DNA of 64,000 nucleotides from Paenibacillus_Z sp042653205 (GTDB taxonomy: Bacteria > Bacillota > Bacilli > Paenibacillales > Paenibacillaceae), in contig NZ_JBHSHY010000009.1 in NCBI RefSeq assembly GCF_042653205.1, forward strand, positions 94,004 to 158,003, written 5' to 3'. Numbering within the stretch: the first letter of the stretch is position 1; each line of letters begins with the position of its first letter. Positions 1-8,869 of the stretch are shown one piece after another. The notes beneath the pieces are model-generated. The model searched no databases. It was not told where the DNA came from and saw only the letters and a list, made by a program, of their open reading frames with translations. The position numbers and the translations under genes were made by a program.

Positions 1-7
1 TGATTAC

Positions 8-412
8 GTGGACATCCAATCCTTCCTCTACCCCAAGCACGAGGTCGCTTATCTCACGACGTCCTCCACCATGAAAGATGCCTTGGATAAACTGGAGGCT
101 TGCCAGTATACGGCCATTCCGATCCTGGACGAGAACGGCCTCTATTTCGGGACGCTATCCGAAGGCGATCTATTATGGAAAATGAAAGCAACGCCCGGTC
201 TCACCTTCGAGACCTTGCATGAAATCCCCCTCGCCGCCATCAAAAAACGGATGAAAATCGAATGCGTCACGATCGGCGCCGATTTGGACGATATGCTCAC
301 GCTGGCGGCCGACCAGAACTTCGTTCCGGTCGTCGACGACAATCGCTCGTTTCTCGGCATTATTCGCCGTAAGGATATTATCGAATACTACACCCGGAAT
401 ATTACGGATTAA
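8..412 (+). CDS. CBS-domain pair protein
   Basis: This 134-residue protein is a tandem CBS pair with no other domain. CBS1 covers roughly residues 8-60, with the typical TAIPILDENGLYFGTLSEGD strand-turn pattern. CBS2 covers roughly residues 74-130 and ends in FLGIIRRKDIIEYY. Stand-alone CBS pairs usually sense adenine nucleotides, including cyclic-di-AMP in Firmicutes, and act as cytoplasmic regulators; the ligand here cannot be read from sequence. The frame is open to the window edge. The GTG at position 8 is the first visible start, but the true start may lie outside the window. A rho-independent hairpin follows at 491-524. Confidence 0.8.
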   Translation: MDIQSFLYPKHEVAYLTTSSTMKDALDKLEACQYTAIPILDENGLYFGTLSEGDLLWKMKATPGLTFETLHEIPLAAIKKRMKIECVTIGADLDDMLTLAADQNFVPVVDDNRSFLGIIRRKDIIEYYTRNITD

Positions 413-490
413 TCCCAAACAACGACCCGATCGCACGGCCATGAGGCAAACTCCAGGCGCGGCACGCTGTAAGCGCATGACAACCGCATT

Positions 491-530
491 CACCCCCGAA
501 CGGCAAATTCGCCGCCCGGGGGTGATTTTG
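491..530. terminator. Intrinsic terminator between converging genes
   Basis: CACCCCCG at 491-498 pairs with CGGGGGTG at 517-524 and is followed by ATTTTG. It lies between the plus-strand CBS gene and the minus-strand acetyltransferase, so it could serve both. Confidence 0.7.
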
Positions 531-562
531 CGTTGCTTAGGCGGCACCGCCCGCTTCGCCGC

Positions 563-1018
563 TCACGGCGCCCTCGTCATGAACGCGCTGTTCGGGTCCT
601 CGCCATAATCCGCGAACGGCGCGCAATAGTCGAAGCCGAAGCTCTCGTACAGCTTCCGCGCCGGCTCGAACGAGGCCATGGCGCCGGTCTCCAGGCTCAG
701 CCGCGTAAAGCCGCGCCGTTTCGCTTCGGCGAGGATGTGATTCAGGATGCCGCGCGCGACGCCCTTGCGCAGATGCGCGCTCGCCGTCCGCATCGATTTC
801 AGCTCGCCATGCCCGCCGCCCAGGTCCTTCAGCGCGCCGCAGCCAAGCAGCTGCTTCCCGTCCCATGCGCTCCAGAACGTGATTTCGGGCTTGCGCAGCC
901 CGTCCAAGTCGAGCGCGTGCACGCTCTCCGGCGGCGATTGCGCCGCCATGCTGCGCAGATGCTCGCTCAACAGCTCGGCCACCTCCGGGCCGGTCAAATC
1001 GTCGACGATAATTTTCAT
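563..1018 (-). CDS. GNAT family N-acetyltransferase
   Basis: This 151-residue protein is a single GNAT domain. The acetyl-CoA pyrophosphate-binding region LRKGVARGILNHILAEAKRR follows a beta strand containing ELKSMRT. The C-terminal part (TGAMASFEPARKLYESFGF) is the usual GNAT motif B region. The substrate is unknown; the layout resembles small PA4866/YjdJ-like acetyltransferases. I chose the ATG at 1018 because a GGAACGGAAG ribosome binding site lies just upstream. A GTG at 1036 and an ATG at 1024 are alternatives adding up to six residues. It sits alone between two terminators. Confidence 0.85.
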   Translation of the reverse strand: MKIIVDDLTGPEVAELLSEHLRSMAAQSPPESVHALDLDGLRKPEITFWSAWDGKQLLGCGALKDLGGGHGELKSMRTASAHLRKGVARGILNHILAEAKRRGFTRLSLETGAMASFEPARKLYESFGFDYCAPFADYGEDPNSAFMTRAP

Positions 1019-1136
1019 GTCCATCTTCCGTTCCACTCCGTTTCTCGATTGCGGCCTGCGCCCGGCGCCGCAAGCCGCATTCCCGCTGCCTCAATTCGGC
1101 GTGTTCGTGGTCCATGCGCTCCCACCTTGCAAGCCA

Positions 1137-1162
1137 AAAGCCCGGACGGCTGTCCGGGCTTT
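1137..1162. terminator. Terminator of the sugar ABC module
   Basis: AAAGCCCGGAC (1137-1147) pairs perfectly with GTCCGGGCTTT (1152-1162) around a 4-base loop. It lies immediately after the stop of the binding-protein gene at 1171, reading on the minus strand. Confidence 0.85.
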
Positions 1163-1170
1163 CGCTTGCT

Positions 1171-2934
1171 TTATTTCGCGGCCGCGCTCCACAATTCCAC
1201 GCGGTCCTTCACGTACTTCTCGTAGCCGTCTTCCATCTTCTCGACGCCGGCTTTCTTGAGCTCTTCCATGTACGCGTCCCACACCTTGTCGAAGTCGGCC
1301 GGCTTCGCGAGAATCGCTTCCGGAATCCGCTTCCACGTAATATCGCGCATCTTCAGGCCCAGAATCGTCACTTCGTCCTCGCCCGGGATGGAGATGTTCC
1401 ACGCCGCGCCGTACGCCTTGACCTTGAACTCGTCTTCTTTCGGGAAGAGGTCCTTCCACGTCGTCGCCTTATATGCCGCCAGCGTTTCCTTCTCCACGTC
1501 GCTGTAGCCGTTCACGAGCTGCTCGGGGAAGTTCTTCGTGTAGTAGTTGCCGCTCGGATCCTTCGCGCCGTCGCCGTAGTGCGCCATGATGTTCCAGTAG
1601 AAGCCGATGCCGGACTCCTTCGTGAACGCCGTGTTGTCGTTGTTGATGCGGTCCTGCACTTCCTTCGGCACGACGCGCTTGCCGTTCTCCATGACGTAGT
1701 GCTTGCCTTCGATGCCCCAGTTGTTGAGGACTTGGCCTTCGTCGGACGCGAGGAAGTCCAGGAACTTGATCGCGCGGACCGGATCTTTACACGTGCTGGA
1801 GATCGCGATGCCGTAGCCGCCCATGAAGCCCGTCGGCCAGAACGACGTATCCTTGTAATCCTTCGTCAGCGTGACTGGGTAGTGGCCGTACGTCTGGTCG
1901 AACTTGCCGGCCGTCTTCAGCGCCTGCTGCGCGTCGTTATAATCCCAGTCTTGGTCGATGAGGCCAAGCACGCGGCCCGTCGCGACCTTCGCCTTGTACT
2001 GGTCGTACTTCTGCACGAAGCTTTCTTTGTCCAGGAGGCCGATGTCGTTCATGTGGTTCAGCCAGCGGAAATATTCCTTCTCTTCCGGACGGCGGAAGTG
2101 GTACGTCACTTCGTTCGTCTCTTGATCGATGAAGTATTCGCCGTCATCCGAGCCGCCGGTCGTCAGGAACGCCGGGTTCGTCACGGAAATGTACATATGC
2201 CAGTCGTCGGCGTTCAGGGAAAGGCCGATGTTCTTGTTGCCGTTCTCGTCGGTCGGGTGCTTCTTCAGATAGTCCGAGATGACCTTCTCATAATCCTGCA
2301 CTGTGCGGATCTCCGGATAGCCGGCTTCCTTCACGACGCGGTGCTGCAGCTCGAAGCCGCCGCCGGCCACGAAGCGCTGCTCGTCCGCCGCCGCCCAGGT
2401 CGGGATGGCGTAGATCGCTTGGTCGTCGTTCGTATACTTCGCGCGCACCATGTAATCGCCGAGCACCTTCTTGATATTCGGCGCGTATTTGTCGATCAGT
2501 TCCGTCAGATCGAGCACGGCGCCGGCATCCACCAGCTTGCCGATATCGCCCTTCGCCGCGATCAGGTCCGGATATTCGCCGCTCGTCGCGATGAGCGCCA
2601 CTTTCTGCGTCGGATCGCCGACCGCGAATTCGGCATCCAGCGTTACGCCGGTGCGCTTCGTGATTTCCTTGGACACGTCATCCTGCATGTTGTTCCAGTT
2701 CGGGTTCGGGTCTTCGCTGAAGTAAGAGAATGTAATCGGCGACAAATCTTCGGCCGCGTCCTTGCCGCCGTTCGTATTTGCATTCGTGCTCGCGTTCGCA
2801 TTGCCGTTCGCCGCGGCACCGCTGTTGTCCGCGGTGTTGTTGCCGCCGTTATTGCCGCCGCATGCCGCCAGCATGCCGCTCAGCAGCACGACGGAAAGCA
2901 CCGTCGTGGCCTTCTTCGAAATCCCTCGCTGCAT
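1171..2934 (-). CDS. Extracellular solute-binding lipoprotein of a carbohydrate ABC transporter
   Basis: This 587-residue lipoprotein has an n-region MQRGISKK, a hydrophobic stretch and a lipobox (GMLAAC), followed by an Asn/Gly/Ala-rich tether of about 35 residues. The mature part is a family 1 substrate-binding protein of the long (about 550 residue) YtcQ/LplA type found beside YtcP and LplB permeases, so the ligand is probably an oligosaccharide or a plant-polysaccharide fragment. The start is set by GGGAGGG about 8 bases upstream. It is the last gene of a minus-strand module: sensor kinase, response regulator, two permeases, binding protein. The 320-base gap before it holds a large palindromic element, a possible point for separate mRNA control of this usually abundant component. 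Confidence 0.93.
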   Translation of the reverse strand: MQRGISKKATTVLSVVLLSGMLAACGGNNGGNNTADNSGAAANGNANASTNANTNGGKDAAEDLSPITFSYFSEDPNPNWNNMQDDVSKEITKRTGVTLDAEFAVGDPTQKVALIATSGEYPDLIAAKGDIGKLVDAGAVLDLTELIDKYAPNIKKVLGDYMVRAKYTNDDQAIYAIPTWAAADEQRFVAGGGFELQHRVVKEAGYPEIRTVQDYEKVISDYLKKHPTDENGNKNIGLSLNADDWHMYISVTNPAFLTTGGSDDGEYFIDQETNEVTYHFRRPEEKEYFRWLNHMNDIGLLDKESFVQKYDQYKAKVATGRVLGLIDQDWDYNDAQQALKTAGKFDQTYGHYPVTLTKDYKDTSFWPTGFMGGYGIAISSTCKDPVRAIKFLDFLASDEGQVLNNWGIEGKHYVMENGKRVVPKEVQDRINNDNTAFTKESGIGFYWNIMAHYGDGAKDPSGNYYTKNFPEQLVNGYSDVEKETLAAYKATTWKDLFPKEDEFKVKAYGAAWNISIPGEDEVTILGLKMRDITWKRIPEAILAKPADFDKVWDAYMEELKKAGVEKMEDGYEKYVKDRVELWSAAAK

Positions 2935-3050
2935 CTTGCAAACCCTCCCAATTTTGAATATCGGTTATTTGTATTGTATAAACAGGAACCCTGTCGATAC
3001 CGGTGCGGTGTGGTGCCTCATGTTTCCGTGATTCGCGAGCTTGCCGCGCC

Positions 3051-3077
3051 GCAGGGCTTCCATACTCGAAGCCCTGC
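3051..3077. repeat. Hairpin upstream of the binding-protein gene
   Basis: GCAGGGCTTC (3051-3060) and GAAGCCCTGC (3068-3077) form a perfect 10-bp stem with a 7-base loop. No T-run follows on either strand, so it is more likely an mRNA-stability or processing hairpin than a terminator. Confidence 0.6.
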
Positions 3078-3087
3078 CTGGCCGTAA

Positions 3088-3253
3088 GGCCCGGTAAAAA
3101 GAGACCGAAGGTCGAAGCGGAGTAGGAGCAACGTCAGTGGTCGCCTTTGTAGCCGGATTTCCACCGTTCCTGAATTCGCCAATTCAGGAAATTCGGCTAC
3201 AACAGCGAGCGGATACCCGCTTCGACCGCAGGTCGCTTTTTACATTCCGGGCC
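3088..3253. repeat. Large nested palindromic element
   Basis: The outer arms at 3088-3120 and about 3218-3253 share GTAAAAAG and GGTCGAAGCGG blocks in inverted orientation. Inside them, GTAGCCG (3149-3155) pairs with CGGCTAC (3194-3200). The centre is TTCCTGAATT (3167-3176) with AATTCAGGAA (3181-3190), a perfect 10-bp stem. The whole 166-base element fills the gap between the second permease gene and the binding-protein gene. It has the look of a dispersed non-coding palindromic repeat (REP/MITE-like), but only one copy is visible here. Confidence 0.65.
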
Positions 3254-3258
3254 GACGC

Positions 3259-4164
3259 TCAGCTCTTAACGGCGCCCAGCGTCATGCCCTTCACGAAATA
3301 CCGCTGCAGGAACGGATACACCACGAGGATCGGCACCGTCACGATGATCGTGATCGCCATCTTCACCGACTCCGGCGAGATCTGCGCCATAACCTCCGTC
3401 ATGTTGCGGCCGCGGAAGCTGTCGGCGTTCGTCGTGGTGCTCTGGATGACCTTCATCAGCTCATATTGCAGCGTCGTCAGATGATCCTTCGACCCGTTGT
3501 ACAGGTACGTGTCGAACCAAGCGTTCCACTGCCCGACCGCTAGGAAGAGCGCGATCGTGGCCAGCGCCGGCTTCGTCAGCGGCAGGATGACCCGCCAGTA
3601 GATCGTGAAGTCGTTGGCGCCGTCGAGCTTCGCGGATTCCTGCAGCGCGTAAGGAATGCCGTCGATGAAGGAGCGGATGACGAACACATTGAACGCGCTT
3701 ACGAGTCCGGGCAGGATGTAGACCGCGAACGTGCCCATCAAGTGCAGATCCTTAATCAGGATGTAGGTCGGAATCAAGCCGCCCGAGACGTACATCGTGA
3801 GCGCGAGGAACGTCGAGACGAAGCGCCGTCCCTGGAAGTCGGCCCGGCTGAGCGTGAACGCCAGCATCGAGGCGCTGATCAGGCCGAGCACCGTGCCGAT
3901 GACCGTGCGCAGCGTCGAGATTTTGAGGCCCGTGATGAGGCCGGAGAACGCGAATATCGTTTCGTAGTTCTTGAACGTGAATTCCCGCGGGTAGATCGTG
4001 ATGCCGCCGCGCACGCTGTCCGTGGAGTCGTTCAGCGAGATCGCGAGCACGTTCAGGAACGGATACAGCGTGACGATGGTCACCAGTGTGATGACGATGT
4101 AGACGACGAGATCAAAGACGCGGTCGGACCAGGGCGTGCCGCGTGAGAAGATGCCTGCTTTCAT
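3259..4164 (-). CDS. Carbohydrate ABC transporter permease (YtcP/MalG type)
   Basis: This 301-residue integral membrane protein has six predicted helices. The conserved cytoplasmic EAA-type loop ESAKLDGANDFTIYWRVILP lies near residues 185-205 and contacts the shared ATPase. The family is the inner MalG-like half of CUT1 importers; YtcP homologues pair with LplB/YteP proteins. The start is set by GGAGGG immediately upstream (4171-4176), and its stop-to-start distance from the preceding permease gene is 13 bases, so the two are translated from one mRNA. No ATP-binding subunit is encoded nearby. In this family a multitask MsmX-like ATPase encoded elsewhere is usual. Confidence 0.93.
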   Translation of the reverse strand: MKAGIFSRGTPWSDRVFDLVVYIVITLVTIVTLYPFLNVLAISLNDSTDSVRGGITIYPREFTFKNYETIFAFSGLITGLKISTLRTVIGTVLGLISASMLAFTLSRADFQGRRFVSTFLALTMYVSGGLIPTYILIKDLHLMGTFAVYILPGLVSAFNVFVIRSFIDGIPYALQESAKLDGANDFTIYWRVILPLTKPALATIALFLAVGQWNAWFDTYLYNGSKDHLTTLQYELMKVIQSTTTNADSFRGRNMTEVMAQISPESVKMAITIIVTVPILVVYPFLQRYFVKGMTLGAVKS

Positions 4165-4177
4165 GCCCTACCCTCCC

Positions 4178-5134
4178 TTAAATGATGCTTTCCTTCGTGA
4201 TTTTCTTGAAGATGCCGTTGGCCGCGAAGAGCAGGATGACGCTGACGACGGAGTTGAAAATGTTGATCGCCGTACCGAATGAATACCTGCCGGTGCCGAG
4301 CCCGTAGTTGAGCGCGTACAAGTCGAGCGTCTGCGAATAGTCGCGGACCAGGTTATTGCCGAGCAGGAACTGCTTCTCGAAGCCGATGCTGATAAGGTGG
4401 CCGATCGAGATGATGATCAGGACGATGATCGTGGAACGGATGCCCGGCAGCGTGATGTGCCACGCCTGCTGCAGCCGGCTGGCGCCGTCGACGCGCGCCG
4501 CCTCGTACAGCTCTGGTCCGATGCCGGCGATCGCCGCCAGGTAGATGATCGTGTTCCAGCCGGTTTCTTTCCAGACGTCGGACGCCGTGACGATGCCCCA
4601 GAACAAATTGCCTTTGCCCGAGAACTGGATCGGCTCGCTGATCAGGTGCAGCCCGACGAGCAGCTCGTTGACCGCGCCGTTGTCCGTCGACAGCATCTTC
4701 GTGACGATGCCCGCCGCGACGACCCAGGACACGAAGTGCGGCAAGTACGAGACCGTCTGTACGAACCGCTTCAGGAAGCCGACCCGCACCTCGTTCAGCA
4801 GAATCGCGAACACGATCGGAATGATGAAGCCGGCGATCAGCCCCATGATGCTCATCGCGAGCGTATTGCGCAGCGCCTGGAAGAATTGATCGTCGTGGAA
4901 CAGCTCCCGGAAGTACTGCAGCCCGACCCATTTCTGGTCCAGGAACGAGCTCTTCGGCTTGAACTTCTGGAATGCCATCGTCCAGCCCCATAACGGCAAG
5001 TAGTTGAACACGAATACCCAGAGCACGAACGGGACCGACATCAGGTACAAATATTTCTGCTGGAAGAACTTGTGCCAGAACCGGGATTTCGGCCGCGCCG
5101 CCGCTTGCGGCTTCGACATTGTAACGGCTTTCAT
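4178..5134 (-). CDS. Carbohydrate ABC transporter permease (LplB/YteP/MalF type)
   Basis: This 318-residue membrane protein has a charged N-terminus (KSRFWHKFFQQKYLYLMSVPF) and six helices. The EAA loop YEAARVDGASRLQQAWHITL lies near residues 215-235. It is the partner of the YtcP-like permease encoded downstream, together forming the channel of a CUT1 importer. I chose the ATG at 5134 because AAGGAGG sits 9-10 bases upstream (5144-5150). A longer open frame reaches 5164 but lacks a ribosome binding site. The response-regulator gene ends about 115 bases upstream, so the regulator and transporter probably share a transcript. Confidence 0.93.
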   Translation of the reverse strand: MKAVTMSKPQAAARPKSRFWHKFFQQKYLYLMSVPFVLWVFVFNYLPLWGWTMAFQKFKPKSSFLDQKWVGLQYFRELFHDDQFFQALRNTLAMSIMGLIAGFIIPIVFAILLNEVRVGFLKRFVQTVSYLPHFVSWVVAAGIVTKMLSTDNGAVNELLVGLHLISEPIQFSGKGNLFWGIVTASDVWKETGWNTIIYLAAIAGIGPELYEAARVDGASRLQQAWHITLPGIRSTIIVLIIISIGHLISIGFEKQFLLGNNLVRDYSQTLDLYALNYGLGTGRYSFGTAINIFNSVVSVILLFAANGIFKKITKESII

Positions 5135-5248
5135 AAGGCGATACCTCCTTGCGTATGCCTTCATGATAGCGGAAATGAAGCGCTTCCAATACCACTACAA
5201 TTGAGGGTAAAATCATGCGAAAATTGCATCATCCGAACGAGCCATGCG

Positions 5249-6847
5249 CTATTTTTTCCGGTAGGCGGACGGCGAGACGCCGACGTATTTGCGGAATTTG
5301 CCGTGGAAATAGTCGACGTTCGCGTAGCCGACCTTCTCCGCCACCTGGTAGATTTTCAGCCCTTGGTCCAGCAGCTCCTTGGCCTTCCCGATCCGCACCT
5401 TGTCGAGGTACGTGTTGAAGTACTCGCCGGTCTCGCTCTTGAACAGCTTGCCGAGGTAAGCGCTGTTGTAATTGAACACCTCCGCCAGCGTCTCCAGCTT
5501 CAGGTTCTCGTCGTAGCTACGGTGGATCAAATCGATCATCCGCTTGATCTGCTTGTCACCGCTGCAGGATGCGCCGCCCGTCGCCAGCTTCGGCAGCGTC
5601 TCGGTCAAGTCGCGCTCCAGCTCGTCGTAGCGGACGTGGCGGTAGATCGCCTTCATGCACGCGGACAGCCGCGCGTTGTCGAGCTTCCGGTCGTCGCCGC
5701 CGTGGGACAGCTTGCCGGCCGCGGCCGCGACGAGGTCCGCGAACGCCGTCTTGATCGCTTCCTCCGAGCGGCCGCCGGCGATGAGGCGGCGCCCCAGCCC
5801 TTCGACGAGCTGCGCGACCGCGCCGGCGTTCCCGACGTCGATGGCGAAAAACAGCTTGTCCGCGAGCGCGGGCAGGCCGTCCGCGATATCCGCCTCGCCG
5901 CCGTCCGCGGTGCCACCGTCCATCCCGCCGGCGGCCGCCTCGGCGCCTCCGGCTTCCGCTGGATGCAGCGGCGCCGTCGAAGCCGCGATCAGCTCGCCGC
6001 TCGCGTAGAAGAACGAGCGGTCGAGCAGCGCCGCCGCTTCCGCGTACGATCGGCGCACGTCCGCGAGCGACGCGACCGGCGAGCCGGCCGCCGCCGCGAT
6101 CTGCGCGCACGGCTCCGCCACCAGCCCGGCGATGTCGGCGTAAACGCGCCGCCGCGCCGCTTCCGAGCCGAGATCGGCCGGCAGCAGCAGGACGATCGCC
6201 GCCTCCATCGTCACGGCGACGCCTTTGTCCTTGGCGTCGTAGGCCTGCAGGAAGCGCTCGCGAATCGCGGCGAACCGCTCAGGGTTCGGCTCCATCCCGC
6301 GCAGCCTGACCGCCGCGACGCTGTAGCGCTCCCAGCGCAGGCCGAGCGCCTCCAGCTCCTCGGGCTCCGGCAAGCGCTCCTGCCGCGCCTTGCCCTGCGC
6401 GAGCAAGGCGTGCAGCAGCTTCTGGCGGCTCCACGCCCGCCGCGCTCCGCTTTCCTCCCGCTCCTTCCGGCTCCGGTCCAGCACGCCGCGCAGTCGGACC
6501 AGATGCTCCGCGAGCTCATCCTCGTCGACCGGCTTCAGCAGGTAGCCGTCGATGTTCAGCCCGATGGCCTTCTTGGCGTAATCGAAGTCGGCGTACCCGC
6601 TCAGAATGAGCACGCGCACGCCGCTGCCCGTTTTCCGGACGGCCTCCACGAGCTCGAGCCCGCTCATGCCCGGCATGCGAATGTCCACGATGAGCAGGTC
6701 GGGTTGATGCCGCTCGATTTTGCGCATGGCGTCGCCGCCGTTCGCGGCCGTGTCCGCGACCCGGTACCCGAACGCCTCCCAGTCGATTAACGTACGCAGT
6801 CCTTCGCGGATCGTCGGTTCGTCGTCGGTAATCAGCACGTTATACAT
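5249..6847 (-). CDS. Response regulator with AraC-type DNA-binding domain (YesN family)
   Basis: This 532-residue protein has an N-terminal receiver domain (about 1-120), with the phospho-acceptor Asp in LLIVDIRMPG and the switch Lys in GYLLKPVDEDE. A variable middle region of about 300 residues is rich in Ala/Gly, and an AraC-type double helix-turn-helix fills the last 100 residues (GKAKELLDQGLKIYQVAEKV, ending VGVSPSAYRKK). Its start codon overlaps the end of the sensor kinase gene by 8 bases, which indicates translational coupling. YesN-type regulators normally activate the adjacent sugar-transport genes in response to the extracellular ligand sensed by the YesM partner. Confidence 0.95.
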   Translation of the reverse strand: MYNVLITDDEPTIREGLRTLIDWEAFGYRVADTAANGGDAMRKIERHQPDLLIVDIRMPGMSGLELVEAVRKTGSGVRVLILSGYADFDYAKKAIGLNIDGYLLKPVDEDELAEHLVRLRGVLDRSRKEREESGARRAWSRQKLLHALLAQGKARQERLPEPEELEALGLRWERYSVAAVRLRGMEPNPERFAAIRERFLQAYDAKDKGVAVTMEAAIVLLLPADLGSEAARRRVYADIAGLVAEPCAQIAAAAGSPVASLADVRRSYAEAAALLDRSFFYASGELIAASTAPLHPAEAGGAEAAAGGMDGGTADGGEADIADGLPALADKLFFAIDVGNAGAVAQLVEGLGRRLIAGGRSEEAIKTAFADLVAAAAGKLSHGGDDRKLDNARLSACMKAIYRHVRYDELERDLTETLPKLATGGASCSGDKQIKRMIDLIHRSYDENLKLETLAEVFNYNSAYLGKLFKSETGEYFNTYLDKVRIGKAKELLDQGLKIYQVAEKVGYANVDYFHGKFRKYVGVSPSAYRKK

Positions 6848-8627
6848 CGTTGTTCGCCTCCATCGGTATCGAAAAGTGTACGCTTGTTCCCACGCCCGCC
6901 TCGCTCTGGATCCGCAGCCCGCAATCCTGGCCGTACATGAGCTTCAGGCGCATATGCACGTTGCGGAGCCCGATCCGGTGGCCTTCGCGCTCCTCGGTCT
7001 CGTCGAGCGACCGGTTCAGCGCCTCCAGCTTCTCCCGGGGCATGCCCGCTCCATCGTCCGCGACTTCGATGTCGATTCTATTCGCGCGGCCGTCGCTCGG
7101 AGCCGCGGTGATGCGCACGCTGCCTCCCGCCTCGCGGTTCTCCAGGCCGTGAATGACCGCGTTCTCGACGAGCGGCTGGATGATCAGCGGCAGGATCGGC
7201 ACGTCCTGGACGCCGGGATCGATCCGCAGCTCGTACCGCATCCGGTCCTCGTAGCGGAATTTCTGGATGTCGAGGTAGCAGCGCACGAGATCGATCTCAT
7301 GGCGCAGCAGGACGGTGCGGCTGCCGGCCTCGAGGTTTTTGCGCATCATTTTGCCGAGCAGCCGGACGACGTTCGAGATGTCGCGTTCGCCCTTCAGATG
7401 CGCCTTCATGCGGATCGATTCGAGCGCGTTGAACAGGAAATGCGGGTTGATCTGGCTCGCCATCATCTTGAACTTGATTTCGTTTTGCCGCGACTGCAGC
7501 TCGACTTTCTGCCGGTTGGAATCCTGCAGCTCGACGATCAGGCCGTTGATGCTGGCGACCATGCCGTTGAACTGGCGCGACAGCTGCCCGATCTCGTCCT
7601 TGCCGTCGATCTCGAGTGCGACGTCCAGATTGCCGGTGCCGACCTTCGCGATATGTTTGCTGAGCCGCATCATCCGTTTGGAGAGCATGGCGGAGAAGCC
7701 GTAGACGAGCATGATCGCCACCGCCAGACTGACGAGAATGACGGTCAGGGCCAGCTTGATGATCCGGTTCGGCTCCTTCATGATGTCGTCGAAGGAGAAG
7801 ACCGAGATGATCCGCAAGTCGTTCAGGCTCGATTCCGGCACGAGCGGCTCGATCTGGATCTGCGACGACTTGCCGTCGACCAGCGCCTTGAAGCTCCCGC
7901 TCTTCGCCGCGATCACCTTCGGGTCGTAGCTGATGCTCGCGAGCGTGCTGCCGATGCGGCCCGGCCGGTTCGCCGCGACGATCCGGTTATTCCCGTCCAC
8001 GATCATCGTCTCGAACGGCTCCTGGCTCAGAATTCCGCTCAGCTTATCCGAACTGACGTTGATGACGAGGACGCCGCTCGTGTGCTCCGTCAGGAAGTCG
8101 ATTTTGCGCACGAGACTGAGGTAATAGCGGTTGTCCCGCTCATCCTTCATGTAGTACCAGGCGGCCAGGCCGCTGCTCGTCAGCGCCCGCTGGTACCAGT
8201 CGGATGCGACGGTCGCCTGCGTCGGCTGCAGAAATTCCCAGTTGTTCAGCAGCGTCCGGTTGTTCACGTACAGGCGAATGTTGGAGATGTCCTTGTAGAG
8301 CCGGATGTAATCCTTGATGTCCGGGTATTCCTTGTACGCCTTGACGACCTCGTAGACGGACTCGTAGTGCCGGTTGGCCAGCGTCTCCAGGCGGCTGTCG
8401 TTGGACATGCGGTACGAGATGTCGTACGACACGTTGATCACCTCGCCGGTGCGCTTCTTGACCCGTTCGACGTTATTCGCCGTCTGCTCGAGCGCGTTGT
8501 CGAGCGCCATGTTCTGCAGCTCGCCCGTCAGGAAGGCGCCGACGATCAGGACGGGCACGAACGCCACGAATATAAACGAGAGCACCAGCTTCGTGCGAAG
8601 CTTCATATCGTTGATGGCGCGGATCAT
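6840..8627 (-). CDS. Sensor histidine kinase (YesM family)
   Basis: This 595-residue membrane kinase has helix 1 at about residues 12-34, an extracytoplasmic sensor region to about 285, helix 2 at about 290-312, then a HAMP segment. The His_kinase core contains the phospho-acceptor motif INPHFLFNALESIRMKAH, and an HATPase domain follows (VENAVIHGLENREAGG, DDGAGMP). INPHFLFN is diagnostic of the LytS/YesM class. It heads the transporter operon. The ATG at 8627 is the first in frame but its ribosome binding site is weak; ATG at 8606 is the alternative. The promoter region upstream contains a cre site, so carbon catabolite control of the whole module is likely. Confidence 0.93.
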   Translation of the reverse strand: MIRAINDMKLRTKLVLSFIFVAFVPVLIVGAFLTGELQNMALDNALEQTANNVERVKKRTGEVINVSYDISYRMSNDSRLETLANRHYESVYEVVKAYKEYPDIKDYIRLYKDISNIRLYVNNRTLLNNWEFLQPTQATVASDWYQRALTSSGLAAWYYMKDERDNRYYLSLVRKIDFLTEHTSGVLVINVSSDKLSGILSQEPFETMIVDGNNRIVAANRPGRIGSTLASISYDPKVIAAKSGSFKALVDGKSSQIQIEPLVPESSLNDLRIISVFSFDDIMKEPNRIIKLALTVILVSLAVAIMLVYGFSAMLSKRMMRLSKHIAKVGTGNLDVALEIDGKDEIGQLSRQFNGMVASINGLIVELQDSNRQKVELQSRQNEIKFKMMASQINPHFLFNALESIRMKAHLKGERDISNVVRLLGKMMRKNLEAGSRTVLLRHEIDLVRCYLDIQKFRYEDRMRYELRIDPGVQDVPILPLIIQPLVENAVIHGLENREAGGSVRITAAPSDGRANRIDIEVADDGAGMPREKLEALNRSLDETEEREGHRIGLRNVHMRLKLMYGQDCGLRIQSEAGVGTSVHFSIPMEANNDV

Positions 8628-8715
8628 GAAGTGGATCAGGCGAATACCCCTTTCTAGTGGCGAAACTCAAATCTATCCGTTCATGGACCCCGGTTCTTGT
8701 TGCGAGCCTCATATA

Positions 8716-8730
8716 TTGAAAGCGTTTACA
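8716..8730. promoter_or_regulatory. cre site (CcpA operator) upstream of the sensor-kinase operon
   Basis: TTGAAAGCGTTTACA matches the cre consensus WTGNAANCGNWNNCW at every defined position. On the minus strand it falls about 90 bases before the kinase start, inside a possible promoter spacer (TTGCTA, 17 bases, CAATAT). CcpA binding there would repress the operon when preferred sugars are present. Confidence 0.75.
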
Positions 8731-8746
8731 TAAGCTAGCAAAAGAA

Positions 8747-8779
8747 AATGGTCATTGTCATTGTAAACAAATGACCATT
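8747..8779. repeat. Inverted repeat between the alarmone synthetase and the sensor-kinase operon
   Basis: AATGGTCATT (8747-8756) and AATGACCATT (8770-8779) form a perfect 10-bp stem. On the minus strand it is followed by TTCTTTTGC, so it can act as a weak terminator for the alarmone synthetase gene. It could instead be an operator for the kinase promoter just downstream. Confidence 0.5.
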
Positions 8780-8869
8780 CCATCGCTAGAGTAAAATTTT
8801 TCCCTTTTTTCATATCATAATTAGTGATTTTCAGTGAAAAACTGTACTTTTCCCAGTCCGGCCGCGTCT

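Noticed and set aside
1114..3087. Long plus-strand open frame opposite the binding-protein gene
   Set aside because: It is the antisense shadow of a clear lipoprotein gene; its translation is Arg/Val/His-rich low-complexity without domains.
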